Shown: positions 1-12,800 of the stretch, in pieces
Layout: each line of letters opens with the position of its first letter
How positions within the stretch are numbered: the stretch's first letter is position 1
Assembly: GCA_000827495.1 (NCBI GenBank)
Contig: KN817643.1
Location: 42,876 to 106,875 of the forward strand
DNA from: Hypholoma sublateritium FD-334 SS-4
Lineage: Eukaryota > Basidiomycota > Agaricomycetes > Agaricales > Strophariaceae
Length of the DNA: 64,000 nucleotides
Direction of reading: 5' to 3'
The notes under the pieces: model-generated
Database searches by the model: none
What the model saw: the letters and a program-made list of their open reading frames with translations, nothing else
Told to the model about the DNA's origin: nothing
Program-made: the position numbers and the translations under genes

Positions 1-1873
1 ACCCCGCGCTGCTGTGGGCTGGACGCAGGCACGGTGGAGTGCGGCAGACAGCGTGGCGTGGCGGTGGCGCTGCCCCCGAAAACTCCACGCCGTCTTTCTG
101 AATGAAGGTGCATGATCCCGGCGCCGTTTCTGGCACGTTTGAGCATACGAGTCGGACGGTGGGCGTGGGGTGAGCCAGTGGGCAATGGCGGTGCACATCG
201 CATTTATTGCATTCGACTATCGCAGAGCAGCGCAGCCGTTAGGCGCGTGCTCTCCCATTCCCCTTCCACAGATCTAGCCCCCCAGGCTCGAGCAGGCTCG
301 ACCCGCGGACCCGGGGTGGCAGTGGCACTGTGCGTTTGTTCCCTCAAGTTCGCGCGTGGGCATGCCCTCGGCGCCGGATCGGGGAGCAGCCGCTGCTCCG
401 CCACTATTGTCATTCTCGTCGCGCAGGATCAGGGGTGATTGGGTTTGCTCGGCGACGGGGCGGGGCGGGGCGGGTGGGGCCGTCGAATCGCTGTGGAGGC
501 GGCGGCGCATGACGTTGCGTGTATATTTCACGCAGCTTGCTTTTTATTTTTATTATTATTTTACTGCTTTTTTTATTATCAGGAGATTACGCACGCACCG
601 CGCCGCGCCCGGAGGAATCGTACTTATGCGGCGCATTGAAAGGAGCGCCGTGCTTTGTCAATCGCAACCTTGGATTTTGGCGCTTACACAAAGCAAAAAA
701 ACGCGCTTGGTCGCTTAGCGATCCTTTCTCTTCCCCCCTTGGTCAGCCTCGTCTTCGTCATCCCCCTCTTTCCAAAAAAAAAAAAAGCCACTGATGGCCG
801 GCGGAATACTCGCTAACCGCACCCGAGCGGCCGGCACGAGCATCAGTCCCGCGCGGGGGGGCGCGAACTGCCTAATAAGGCATATTCCGCATGGTCGTAC
901 ACATAACCACCTGGGGGATTCGCCGCATATGGACTTTCACCGCGGTTTTCGAGGCCATAAAAAACGCACCATCGATGGTACGCGGGGCCGTGGGTGTTTC
1001 CTTTTCCGGAAATCGGTAGGAATGATGGGGTGCTTGTTGCGGGTAAAACATGCTAGTCGCCATGGGCGGGCTTGTGGCGCGTTGCATGGTAGTGCGTGAG
1101 ACATATTTTTTGGGGAGGCTTGCTTTTCTTCGTACCATCATCATTATCGTCGTCAGTATCGTCCCGCGCACTCTTTCTCTTTCGTGATCCACCGCTTGCC
1201 TCCCCGGAGCAGCAGACCCTCAACCGCCTCCTGGACCCCCCTCGCGTGCAATAGAGTTCACGGCGCCAGGCGCAACGTGCCCCCCCGTGCGCAAGTTCAC
1301 CCATACAATACCCGCGCCGAGTGCAGCCCAGAGATTGGGACGAGGGACCCGATTCGCGCCGCCATCCGACATCCCGGCCTCGTGGGTGCAACGTGCAGAT
1401 CCCGTGTGGAGGGCGAGCTGAGCTACGCGGCGAGGTCCGCGCCGACATTTCTGTGGGGTTGGAGTTGGAGAGTAAAGCAAGGCAGACGGAGCTTGAGCTT
1501 GACGCGCGCCGCAGGCAGGCACTGGGCAGGCAGGCAGGCAGGCAGGCAACAGCCAGGAAGGAACGAAGAGCGCAGGAAGGAAGACCGCAGGAAGAAGGAT
1601 TTGTCGGTACGCTCGGTACGTGTGCGTGCGCGTGCGGAGTGCTCGCGGGGTCGGACGCTGACGTGATCATGCGATCCGCAGAAATCCCAGGATCGCACTA
1701 GGCGTCAGGCGACCCAGATCGGATCGCGGGGTTCAGATTCCCCAGCTAATTAACAGTTATTAGGCCGCGAAAATGTCGTCGCCCCACACAACACAAGGTC
1801 GGTCTGCCCCGCTTTCCGTCGTGCTTTCGCTGACCTTGGTGCAGCCCCCTCCGCCACGTCGTCCGCGTCGTCC
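1..1873. other. GC-rich intergenic region, no supported gene
   Basis: This stretch is visibly GC-rich, and many overlapping open frames run on both strands, as expected of GC-rich DNA; none shows a recognisable domain. It holds a T/A-rich tract near 538-585, an A-run near 773-785 and a GGCA-type microsatellite at about 1524-1549. The segment before 1874 may contain the promoter and 5' leader of the gene that follows. Confidence 0.5.
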
Positions 1874-4060
1874 GTGTCGGACACGCCCCCCTCGTCCGCC
1901 TCGTCATCATCATCAGCAGCACTCCCGCAGCGCCTCGCGCCCCGCACGCCCCTCCGCAGCGCCTCCTCGCCAAAACCGCGCCCCAGCCCCCTCCTCCGCC
2001 TACTTCTCCCATTCACACGGCACTCGTCGTCCAGCCCCAGCACACCCACCACCGCCAAGCTCCCCCCTTTGTCTACGCACGCCATGTCCCAGCCGCCCTC
2101 GCCGACGGCGTCGAGCGCCGCCGCCCCGCCGGCGAGCCGCTCCGAACGCCTGCTGCGCGACGCCCTCCTGCGCGACGAGCGCGAGCGCCACCCGCCGAGT
2201 GTGTCGCAGGCCAGCGCGAGCACGGGCTCGTCGTCTGAGAAGAGCCACCGCCGGCGCCACTCCCACGTGCCGACGTCCGCCGCGCATACACACACGCTGT
2301 CGTCCTCCCCTGAGAGAGAAAGGGAGAGGGAGGACTACACGCGCGGCTCGTTCCTCTTCCGCACGGCGCTGAGCAACCCGCGCGCGCCGTCCCCCGTGGG
2401 CAGCGCCGCGCCTGCCTCTGCCCATGTGGTGTACGGCGGCGACGCGGAGGCGGAGCGCAGCGCGCCGACGACGCCCGTGCGCCGGCATACCCAGCACGGG
2501 CATTCGCAGTCCGTGGCGGTGTCGTATCAGCATTACCAGCAACAACAACAACAACAACAATACCAGCAATACCAACAACCGCCCGCCGCGGCGGGCTCCT
2601 CGACGTCGGCGCGCAGCACCTCGCACTCGCCGTCGCCCTTCCGCCGGCGGCGCCCGACCGCCTTGCCCCTTGACAGCACCCCCCCACCCAGTTCAACACA
2701 CGCACCTCTTCCACCCCCCACAGCCAGCCCGCGCCGCACCCCCAGCCGCCCGCGCGCATCCACGGCGGCGGCAGGCGAGCCCCTCGTGATGACGCCGCAC
2801 GAGCAGGTCCTGCGCGCGAGGCTGACGAGGGTGCTGTCTGTTGGGAGGGGGGTGGAGCGCAGCGAGATGGAGGTGGAGCGGAGGAGGAGGAGAGAGCAAA
2901 GGAGCATGAGCAGGGAGAATGCGGTGCGGGACGAGGAGGGGGGGCGGGCGTGGGGCGGGGATAGGGATAGGGGCGAGACTGCGCGCCCGGTGATGGACAG
3001 CGCGGCGAGCAGTGGCAGCTACGGCTCGCACGCGGCCCAAACGTACCCTTCCCCCCGGGTGGCCGCCGCCGCCGCTCTCGCCCGGGCGCCCTCAGGCCGA
3101 GCGCCATCACACGCGCGCACGCGCTCGAAGACGGACCCTGCGTCCTTGCCCCTCCCTTCCTCGCCGCTAATCACCCCCGCGCGCATCGCGCCCTCGCCCC
3201 GACGCAGCTCGACGGCGCCGTCGCGCATCCCCACGCGCAAGGGGAGCGTGCCGCCGAATATCAGGGCGCGGACGGGGACGACGCCGCCGTTGGTGGGCAG
3301 TACGCCTGCTGGAGTCGGAGGGGTGGAGGGCGAGGGCGATGAGGAAGATGAAGAGGAGGAGGGCGAGGGCGATGTGAGGTTGTTGACGCCCCCGCCCACG
3401 CCGCCGCACGCCGCGCGCGCCTTTGCCCTCGCCGGTGGTGGTGGTGCAGAGGCGTATTGTCCCAGTCCTTACAAATCAGCGTATGAGCCGATCGGGGTGC
3501 CGCCGAGGACGAGGATGAGGACGAGGGCGCTGGGGCTGGAGTTCAGGGCGCCGGTGGGCTCGTCGGACCACGGGCACGAGCACGAGCACGAGCAGGAAGG
3601 AGAAAGGGACTCGTCGTCGACGTGCTCCTCGGAGTCGCATGCGTCCTCCGCGTCGTCGTCCTTCGGCCTTGGCCTCGGGCGGCGCGCGCGCCCCTCGCCC
3701 CGCCTGGCACCGACCAACCTCGCCATCGAAGACGCGCTGCACACCTCGCTCCCGCACTACCCCGCCGCCCACCCTGACCACCCGACAAGCTACCCCTCCC
3801 ACCTACACCCGAATCACCGCCCGCAGTTCAACGCGCGCAAAGCCTCCGCGCGGTGCCGCGCGATCGAGGGGTACGTCTCGTTCGCGAGCGTCGAGGGGCT
3901 CGGCGAGCCGCCTGCCGCTGCTGACCCCGCCGCGGACGACGCTGAGGGCGGGCTGGATGGGAGAGGGGGAAGGGGGCGGAGTGGGGGGATGTTGGGGCTG
4001 GGCGCGGGGTGGGGCGGGTGGAGGCGCTTGTTGGGCGGGGGGGAGGGGGTGGTGCTGTGA
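1874..4060 (+). CDS. Ser/Pro/Arg-rich low-complexity hypothetical protein
   Basis: A single uninterrupted frame of 728 codons is rich in Ser, Pro, Ala, Arg and His and has no recognised enzymatic domain. It has a glutamine run at about residues 219-237, encoded by CAA/CAG repeats, an acidic Glu/Asp patch in the middle, and many Ser/Thr-Pro dipeptides that look like phosphorylation sites. Two parts look less random: SERLLRDALLRDERER at about residues 93-108 and the C-terminal stretch around RCRAIEGYVSFASVEGLG. Most of the chain is probably disordered. The first ATG is used here, but the ATG at 2084, just before the SERLLRD block, is an equally good start and would give 658 residues. I do not recognise a function. 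GC content is clearly higher than in the rest of the window. Confidence 0.6.
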   Translation: MSDTPPSSASSSSSAALPQRLAPRTPLRSASSPKPRPSPLLRLLLPFTRHSSSSPSTPTTAKLPPLSTHAMSQPPSPTASSAAAPPASRSERLLRDALLRDERERHPPSVSQASASTGSSSEKSHRRRHSHVPTSAAHTHTLSSSPEREREREDYTRGSFLFRTALSNPRAPSPVGSAAPASAHVVYGGDAEAERSAPTTPVRRHTQHGHSQSVAVSYQHYQQQQQQQQYQQYQQPPAAAGSSTSARSTSHSPSPFRRRRPTALPLDSTPPPSSTHAPLPPPTASPRRTPSRPRASTAAAGEPLVMTPHEQVLRARLTRVLSVGRGVERSEMEVERRRRREQRSMSRENAVRDEEGGRAWGGDRDRGETARPVMDSAASSGSYGSHAAQTYPSPRVAAAAALARAPSGRAPSHARTRSKTDPASLPLPSSPLITPARIAPSPRRSSTAPSRIPTRKGSVPPNIRARTGTTPPLVGSTPAGVGGVEGEGDEEDEEEEGEGDVRLLTPPPTPPHAARAFALAGGGGAEAYCPSPYKSAYEPIGVPPRTRMRTRALGLEFRAPVGSSDHGHEHEHEQEGERDSSSTCSSESHASSASSSFGLGLGRRARPSPRLAPTNLAIEDALHTSLPHYPAAHPDHPTSYPSHLHPNHRPQFNARKASARCRAIEGYVSFASVEGLGEPPAAADPAADDAEGGLDGRGGRGRSGGMLGLGAGWGGWRRLLGGGEGVVL

Positions 4061-7000
4061 GCCGCCTGTCCTCCTTTTCGTATTCTGGCAGTTGTCTGTG
4101 CGCTCCGCCCGTTGTTTGGGAGATTTGATTTTTTTTTTCGGGTTGATATATGCTTTTTCGCTCTGCTTTTCCGTCCACTGTGCCCTTCTATGTTTTATCT
4201 CTTCAATGGGTTATGCTGTATATAATTTATGCGTCCTGCTTAGACGTCCCCCGCTCGCTTGCTATCGCACAACAGTCGTTTAATCGCTTCTATGCTCTTC
4301 TCCTTGAAAATCCTTTGTTTTTTTCATTCATCCACTGCGCACTGGCCCTCGCTGTCGCTGCTTCTCCGCGCAGCGTGCGTCGTGCGTCGTTCCCTCGCCT
4401 TTCTCCGCTTGCTTCCTTCCTTCCTACTATACACACGCACACACACTCACATACATACATATATACATCCGCTAATCCCTCCTAGCGCGCCCCTGCGCGC
4501 AAAACGCACGCACGCACGCACGCACGCTGGCACCCCCGCGCTCCCACCGACACACCGCTATCTAAGTATATTTATAATATGGCCGCGCACGCTCCCTTCC
4601 CTTCATTTCCTTCGTCCAGGTTCCCTCGAGATCCCCTCGCGAGGTTCCCTTACTTCCCCTTGGTCGTTGAGTTTGGATATAGAATATTGCGGTGTATATA
4701 GGCTTTGAATACGGGTAGTACATAAAATAAATATCATGTTACATATTGAAGGACTTCTCGATGTAACTGTGAGCTTGCGAGTAAAGCGTACGTCCTTCGT
4801 TGAAGGCACGCGTGCGACGCGGAGCCCGGGTGATGGGTGGGACATTACGGGAGGGGGGATGGGATTTATCTCAGCCCGAAATAGGTATAGGACAGGGTGC
4901 GTTGGACTTACGAGAGCCGACGCCGCCCATATGTTTTCCGTGGAGCAGCCAGCCACCCAGGGCCTGCGTCCCACGGGCCCGGCGCTTTCCACTGGTATGT
5001 AGCTCGGATCGTGGGTTGGGAGAACATACATTGTAAGCCCGTTCAAGTTCCGTTTTGGCGCCACCTCGTCGGGCTGTTCCCAATTGGCTGTGCGCGATGG
5101 ACGCTGGCGGCGGGTGACGGTATGGCTCTGGACTTCATTATCCCAGCTGCTGTAAATAGGCTGAGTACATTAAACTTACGAGAAAGAATCGACGGGGACG
5201 CAGTGCGCACGCACATTGGTTGACACGCTCCTTCCCCGCTGCGAGGACCATATGATTTAGTGCGCGCCCGCGACCGGCCTTCCGTTTCACGCGCAAGTAC
5301 GGTTGTTCTTCAGCTGTGTCTGGGAAGACAAGGCGCACTGCAAATAGACACCTGCAAAAAAAATTACGCTGTTGCTACAGAACCTATCTATCTCTTGATT
5401 ATCTTCCTTTTTTCTTTGGAGACAATATCCTGAAATTGAAATCTGGTCATAATTGGCTGCTCCCAGATAGATAGTATGCTAGCAATTATTTGACATGGAA
5501 GGGCGTGGCTCTGGGCTTCACCCATCCCCAGGCCTAGACACATTAAATTCACGAGAACCGACGCGGCTCTTGACCGTATGTTTTCGTCGTCCCACACGAA
5601 CGGCCTTCCGTTCCACGGACCCTGCGTACAGTTTGATGACTTATAGAAACTACCATCTTAAAAAAGGTACTGAAGAAGGAACCTTGCATAGTCTATCTAT
5701 TTCTTGAATATGTTTGGAAATATGTCTATAGAAATAGTACGACATGTACCCCTTTCTTTTTCTTTGGAAGCAACCACGAAATTTGAAACTTGATCCAATT
5801 GGCTGTTCCCAGAAAATTTCAACGGACGCTAGCAGTGGATACCAGCAGGCCGTAGCTCTGGGCTTCACTATCCCAGCTCCAAATAGGACTAGGTACATCA
5901 AGTTCGCGAGAACCGACGTGGCCATACGCACGCAGGGCAGTTGACACGCTCCTTTCCCGCTGCGACGGCCACATGTTTTAGTCGTCGCCCACGAACGGCC
6001 TTCCGTTCCACGCCCCAGCGCACAATCTGCCCTCCAGTTCGAGGGTGCTCCTCTCTTTATTAATACGAAGCTTGGGGATCATGGATTGGGGACAGCCAGA
6101 CGATCCTGTGACACAGCGTCCGAGCCAGCGCTGCGATAAGGCAGGCCTCCTATGATTTCTGGGGTGCGTATGCTGTAACCCACCACACTATACGTGCCTG
6201 CGCAGAACAATGCCACCCCAACGCGGCCATTCACATCCCTAAAAACTGCTGCTATACCTGTCCGATCGCCCCGTTATCTATCCAGAAGACCGACAGAAGC
6301 TGACGGAAGACATGGGTAAGTATAGCTGGAAGCTGTATCATACCAGGATCACGAATACTGGGGTGATCATGATCAGTGATACTGATGCAGCGCGAAGGCT
6401 ATGCCGCTATACATAAGTGCACAGGAAGAGATTAGATTAGCCTGTGATGTGCGCCGCCTGGCCGGTTGCCCACGCACGCGCAGGATTTTGTCGACGGTAA
6501 GACATGGGCAAGCGGCCGTATGGGAACTGCACATACACACGCAACGCGTTGTCGGCGGCGGCGGATCGCGCTCGGCAATTTTCACTCCTCGACGGGGATG
6601 AATTGTCCGCGAACTGGCGTACTCGTTAAAAGCTGCGCCGCGCATCTAAATATTCCATCGCATATACTGGGGCCGGCCGCCCCATATGGTGCACCCATCG
6701 ATTTATCACCGCCCGCGGCTCTTTGCGCGCGGGGAGTGCCCCAGTGGGGGACTTCGGAACTGGTTCTCCCTGTTCTCACTGACCAAATCTCACTGGCGGT
6801 TGCTTGGTTCCCGCCGTGCGCGGCACGTACGAGCGAATCCTGGGACGCGAGAACGAGGTAATTAAAAGTAATTAAAAAAAATGACAATTTTCCAAGGCCA
6901 TGACGGTCGCGGGGGCGTCATCGGTAATATTTTGGTCCTGGGGATTGATTTACTCTCACTGGCGACAACATATGGGTCATGACAACCTTATAGCGTGCGA

Positions 7001-8570
7001 TCGCCTTGCAGCAAATATATCTGTGCGAAGGCTTCCCCGCTCGACGCGACAGTCGTGCGTGTGGCTTTAGCTCTTAGTAGGGCTACAGTCACATCGATAT
7101 CGTCCCGATTTAATCAAACGTATCGTGCGAGAGCAGAATAGGTAAGTAGCGGACGATTGTATACGAGATGCCATCTGACCTTGGCACGCTGGCGGGCCCA
7201 CGTTACTTGCGTTCTAGAGGTGCACGAGTCCAGGCGGTGAAGATGAGTCTGGCCCGTATTCCTCTTACTGGGAGATCGTGATTATCGGATTGCCTAGCGC
7301 CATCCCCGACCCAGTCCGTGATAACGGGTAAGTAGTACTAATTTTGAACGTTTGAACGCAGAACCCTGTCCGTACAACCCAGACAAATGCTTACAAAACT
7401 ACACCCGTCGAATAGCAATGTGGCGTGTAGAAAAGGAGCATCTGTATCAGCTTGGCTTTTGTGATTTCTCGACCCAGATAACTGCAATTTGATTACTCGT
7501 CCAGTATTTTTACTGGCTGCGCACACCCTCTGTGGTAGCCGACGGCATCTTGCGGATTCGGTGCGCCGACAAGGTGATTTACATCTCAGAATCCGGGATG
7601 CCCTCCACGAACCATAAAATGTCCTCCGATTTCCGAGGCGGAAAGTCTTATTGCTGCCTTTACAAACCAGGGCCTCGCTGACCCGAAAAGCGTGCCCTGA
7701 ATGCACGTTGTTCGCTTCCGATCCCCCCTAATCTGATCCCTTTTGGTCCCGTTGTGCTTACTGTATTTTTGCCAGCCTTCGTGTGTTAACTGACCTGAAA
7801 TTAATCCAGCATCCTGTACAATTTATGTTATTTACAGAGGGTGGGGAGTCGCGCGTTTAATTATCACACGCTAGTTTGGTGCTTCGCGAGATGGGCGTGG
7901 CGAGTCTGAAAAAGCGCCGCGCGCTGCGCGCTAAGCGCGGGCGCCTATTTGGGGACCCTGTGCTTCTGCGCTTCGATAAAGCAAGGGATCTGTAAGTAGA
8001 GATTTGATGTACCGAATAATAAATTACTCAGTGATTCACCATATCTTTTTGAAGATGTGAATGTAAACAGCTTGTGCATTGTAGGTGGCGATATGGAGGC
8101 TTAGGAAGGTTGCTCCTAGCGCTCATATATTGCCCCACACCAATAGATAGATATGATTAAATACGTCGTCATCTCTGCCTTACATCTCCGCGAGGAACGA
8201 TCAATGCCTCCAGATACATACATACATACATAGATCGTAATACCAGTTCGTATTCCGCAGAATCAACGTATTATATCAAGTCTGCCTTTCTTTCGTTGTT
8301 GCTGGACTTGTATGTAACTTGGGGGACATGAAAAACTTTGCTATGGCTTGGTCCTTGTACTTGTACAGTCGAAGGGTTTCCACGATCCATGGTAGTTGAC
8401 AAGCCAGATGGAGCTGAAGAGAAGTGCTCCTGTCCACGTCTCGGCACAGCTGATTACTCATCTCTACTGAGTTTCGACGGATTGCTCACACGGGTTTTGT
8501 GGCATTACCTAGTAAATATATAAGACATACGACGGCGTACAGGCACCAGAAATGTTTTGTGATACAGCAA
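4061..8570. other. Long intergenic region with microsatellites and diverged repeats
   Basis: No gene can be supported in these 4.5 kb. The first few hundred bases are T-rich and pyrimidine-rich and probably include the 3' UTR of the upstream gene. CA/CATA repeats lie at about 4430-4470 and an ACGC microsatellite at about 4503-4527. Diverged repeats occupy 4880-6020 and are listed separately. A very GC-rich, self-complementary patch lies at about 7908-7945, and a CATA microsatellite at about 8214-8232. The remainder shows only short random frames. Confidence 0.5.
4880..6020. repeat. Four diverged copies of a ~0.35-kb sequence
   Basis: The same ordered landmarks recur with substitutions and indels. 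They are AATTGGCTGYTCCC (about 5092, 5452 and 5799), CTCTGGRCTTCA near 5125, 5510 and 5855, a CACGAGAACCGACG-like block near 4910, 5180, 5550 and 5910, and GGCCTTCCGTTYCACG near 5276, 5602 and 5996. The first copy (about 4880-4990) is partial. Spacing is roughly 330-400 bp. No long frame is conserved between copies, so this looks like decayed non-coding tandem duplication rather than a gene family. Confidence 0.65.
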
Positions 8571-9804
8571 TCAGCGCACAGGGACATAGAGCCCCTCTAC
8601 CGCAATGTTTGCCTGCCAGATCCCGATCCTCCTTACAGCGCGAAGCACGGCTGGTGCAGGTAGGACAAGAAGAATCGCAGGTAGCGCAAACGCAATGATC
8701 CCAAGCGAGATCAGAAGGGTAATGGCCGGTTTTACGACGAGGAAGTAGAATAGCGCTTGGTATGAGGTCGGGTCCGTGAACTGTGCACACAAGTCAGCGA
8801 CGCCGGCAGCGAGGGAAAAGGGGCTCCTACCATAGCGTACGTATTCTTGTAGAATGAGCGCTCGGCGACGAGAATGGACCGCGCGGCGATAGCATGGCCA
8901 GACTCGATCTCGGCGGGTGTTAGTGGGCGATAACGAGTGAAGATAGGGCGCGGCGGGTATGGGAGGGCGTGTGCCAGCGGGCCATGGAAGCGTGATTGCA
9001 GCGCAAGCTCGCCCCGCGAAAACGCCCTAGCACCGAGGAGATCACAGAAGCAAAGGACGGCGCCGAGTGGGAGTGCTATGAGCAGTATCGTCCCCGTCTG
9101 CGAGCCATAAGCGAAACAGCCGAGGGATGAAAGGAGCAGGTCGTACGCACCACTGTAAACACAAAAAGGTATATCCATGCCACCAATCCATACGGAAAAT
9201 TGATCACCAAGAGATGGAATAATGCCCGGTAATATGACTTCATGGTTAACGGGCGGAAATAGCGCCTCCATGCTGCGCAAGAAAAGAACCCTGTCCCTCG
9301 CTGCGATGAACGCACTGAGACACTATCGTTTACCAGGGAAAATCGTAGCGAGTCTTCGCTGCTATCGTCTTCTTCTGTTTGGAATATGGATAGCACTGTG
9401 TGCGTTAGCGATGAAGTCGTGCTGGTGTACGACTGCGCCCGCGGGCGCCCGCCGTGGTGATGGTGATGGCGAGGAAAAATTGGGGTGGTTTCGGTGGGCT
9501 CGGTATCGTCATCGGTGTATGGCGACAAAGGAGAGTCAGAGTCTATATGTGAACCGCTGGAAAGACTCTGCGTAAGGTGGTGGTGGTAAGATGGAATATC
9601 AGTAGTTTGTATTCGGCCATGTGTTCCACGATGAGTGCGTGCCGGCCTTGATCGACGTTCTCTAGTTGGATATGGCGGTGGTGGGTCGGTTGGAGTCGAT
9701 TCTAATTCATCCACAAGAGGTGGAGGCGAGGTGGTAGGTGGTTCTGGAATCGCCATGAAGGGGGGAAGTAAGAGGCAAATCACGAATTTCATGGGCATGT
9801 CCAT
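8571..9804 (-). CDS. Membrane protein with putative Sensor domain (PF13796-like)
   Basis: Three exons read on the minus strand: 9804-9151, 9097-8831 and 8780-8571, with introns of 53 and 50 nt. Both join in phase 0 and have canonical GT/AG ends. The predicted protein is 376 residues. The first ~165 residues are Pro/Ser/Thr/His-rich and probably cytosolic and disordered. From the YYRALFHLL segment onward there are alternating hydrophobic helices in two similar halves (FPYGLVAWIYLF then ILLIALPLGAVLCF; YQALFYFLVVKPAITLL then AFALPAILLVLPAP). This duplicated arrangement matches the 'putative sensor' transmembrane domain found ahead of bacterial histidine kinases and alone in many basidiomycete proteins. 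There is no kinase domain here. The ATG at 9756 (MAIPEPP...) is an alternative start that removes a hydrophobic leader. The ligand and role are unknown. Confidence 0.8.
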
Positions 9805-12800
9805 ATTTGGGTGTCGGCATCATTGAGGCGGCTTTTCATGGTCAGACGACCATCGCTGCAATGTAATTTGTAAACCACCAGTGGGACATGTCTGCATAGA
9901 AATTAGACGTCGAAATCAAGTCGAAATGGCATATTTTTATGTGTACAACCTTGGTACAACGGAGCAATCCATACTGATGACGTTAAATATTCAGTGCTTG
10001 ATTCTCAGCTTTTGTACGATTTCTATGCGTTTAAGTACCCTTAAGGTGACAATGTGGGCCCTGGAAGGGCCACTGTTAGCAACTTGCAAGAAATTGATAA
10101 AGTTAGCGCCCTGATAAGAGCACGCAAGAGAGAATGTGAACGTTGAGGTTGGCTCGAGCCTCGAGGTTACTGACGCTCATTTTCGTACTTCCTATACGCC
10201 GACTCTGTCATACAGGAAGTATGGAAAGGGCGGAGCGGCTGGCTTGATAGTTTGCTGCAAATTTCCTGGATCCAGACTGAGTCGGAGATGATACCAAGCA
10301 GGCAGGTGCCTGGTGGATGCGCACCAAATGCGCACGCCCTCCCAGGTTCGAGCCGCACTGCAGCAGCGTTCGCGTTTTACCGGCGCCACGTGATCCGAAA
10401 CACCTCCCACGAATACGAGTCCGAGTCGGCGCGCGTCCGAGTCCAAATCCGTTTCTCGAACTTGTTATCCTGCCACCACCTGCCGCCAGTCTGGCTTAAA
10501 GGCCCCCATTTCCCGCTACCGGCCTCAGGTGCTTGCCTCTGTATGTTCCAAGCAAACATGCGTTCTCCGAGTCTGTCAGCTGCAGATCTGCGGTACATCT
10601 ATGGGTGTCGGTGCATCCGTACTGGATCTTGAACCCACATGTGTGCGCTGCTCTGGTTGTGGTGTGGAACTGGCGTTCTAGATATTTTGACCTGCTCGAG
10701 GCTCACTCAAACTTCAAGGAGGATATCCTCAATAACTCAAAGTCCTACAGTTTTTTCGGCGGTCTTAACACCTTATAGGCACTCTCTCTTGCTACCGATC
10801 TGAAACGCGTATACGGCGACCCGAATCATTCTTGCTCTTCTTTCTTTTTCAGTCTGTGAAGATGGATACCTTCGATGACCTATTTGACTGGCATGCATGC
10901 GTTTTAGGTCACTCTCCTGGACATATATTCGACTTTCAACAATTGCATGCCTTGCACGAAGAAATTGAACAACCCTTAGATACAAAAATTGGCTGGAACA
11001 CGGCCTCGTACGTGTACCATTTTTGGTTGAGGTAGACCATAGGAGACGCTAATGAAATCTTCTCGACCGCACAGGCTTCGATGCCATTCGCCACATCCGA
11101 CAGCGACACCTGACAACCCACTTCGCCGACCAACTCCGTGCTGTCCTTTCTTTTTCTCGACAACTACGGGGGCACTACTTCCCAGTGAAGCTATGGTCCC
11201 ATTTCAATCGCATCAATGGATGACCAGTCATCCAAGCGCACACCCGTTGATCGTTCGTTGCTGTCCGTTGTGCGACCTAAATGGCCCTGATCGCTGTCAT
11301 CTAGGTGCACAATCCTCGTGCTACGAATGCGGTGTTTTTGCTTTTCGAGGTAATCAGATGTCCCTCGCTGCAGTCGCTCGTAAACATGTGGACCCCTTAT
11401 GTCATGCTGGGAGAGCCTGCCGCATGAAGTAGTATCTATGCGCTGTCGTGCGCTTGAATTTTCTTTTGCGTTATCGGTCTCCAAATTAACTCTTGATGTC
11501 ATTTGCCTTCTTCCTCGGAAGGTGCACCTCCGTTCTACTTGGAACAGCATTTTCGGCTCTCGACGTAAAAGTGTACTTACAGAAATCACCGGCCTTCCTT
11601 CCTGGGCTCTCTGCATACGGACGTCTGATGCTTGTATCTGGAAGACCGCGCTTGGAGGAGCGCGGACAACACTACGTGCTTTGGGGACTCTCAGAGAGAG
11701 AAGAAGAAGAACTCACAGAGAACCCAAAGAGCAGGAACGGCGCGTGGATTCGTGAGGGGAACGACTACGACAAAGAGAGCATACCACAACCGAGGAAGGA
11801 TGAGGGAAAAAGAGAGAAGAGGAACCCCAACGCGAGAGCTTTATGGGTGATCGGAACGGGGCCGGTGGATGCCGGACAGCCCCATCCTTACAGTATCGCT
11901 GAACCCCTTCTTTCTCGGTGCTTGATATGACCACAGATCATTACCGCAAACCACCAGGAAGACCTTTCTCCGACTACTTGTCCTATGTTCGCCTGGCCTG
12001 GGCGTATGCAGATCGTCCACTGAAATCTCGTAGCTGAACGCCGGGAAGTGTACAAGAGAACTCTGATTTGATTCTCCCAAACCTGTCTTGCGTGCGATGT
12101 ACTATTCTCGTAACGAATCTACCTGAATTATTCCTACCTGCCGCCATATCTTTTTCATGTCCAAGCCCAAGCCCGGGAATATAGGAAGCATCGTAAGGCA
12201 ACGATTAACTCACAAAGAAAATAATTCATTGTCCGCGAATCACAAGCAACAAAGTGGTCGCATCTACGTTCGTTAGGCAGAATCTTCCCTGGAATTTCAA
12301 TTGATCAGGTACACAGAGCATGGCCTTGTGCACCAATCTTCTTGAAAGCAGAGATTCTGTCTTCGGACCGTGTGTTGGTGCCGCCCTTCTCGTGGCGTTC
12401 TGCTCAAGAATCTGAGAGCTTTCAGCGGTCAGGATTATCATATCATCCGGCTCATCAAGCTCCGGGTAGCAATATTAGGCTGGTTCTAGCGTGAGTCTTT
12501 CTTACCCCAGGACAAGACCATCAATAAGCAATCCAAGAGCTGCTTGACTTATGTACCCGGGATTCAATTGGCATCTACGACACCGGTTTACATCGGTGCG
12601 CCGCCATGCTGCTGCAATGCCACGTTCCTCTGAAACCTTAGATTGTGGCTGATATGCTTTTTTGCTTGCTTCACCGCTGTAGACTCGTTGTCCAGAATTT
12701 GGCTACCGCGATGCATGGTCGTCCGGCCTCGTGCATTAGCGCCCAAAATAAGCCTGACACATGAAATCAGGGTTCAGTAGACCGACGGGTCGGAAATTAC

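Noticed and set aside
1715..1745. GGGG-loop-CCCC structure resembling a tRNA T-arm
   Set aside because: The loop lacks the usual TTCGA pattern and no cloverleaf can be drawn around it.
10832..11163. Open frames after a pyrimidine-rich CAG on the plus strand and overlapping ones on the minus strand
   Set aside because: Neither strand extends into a protein with family features; overlapping frames on both strands suggest chance.
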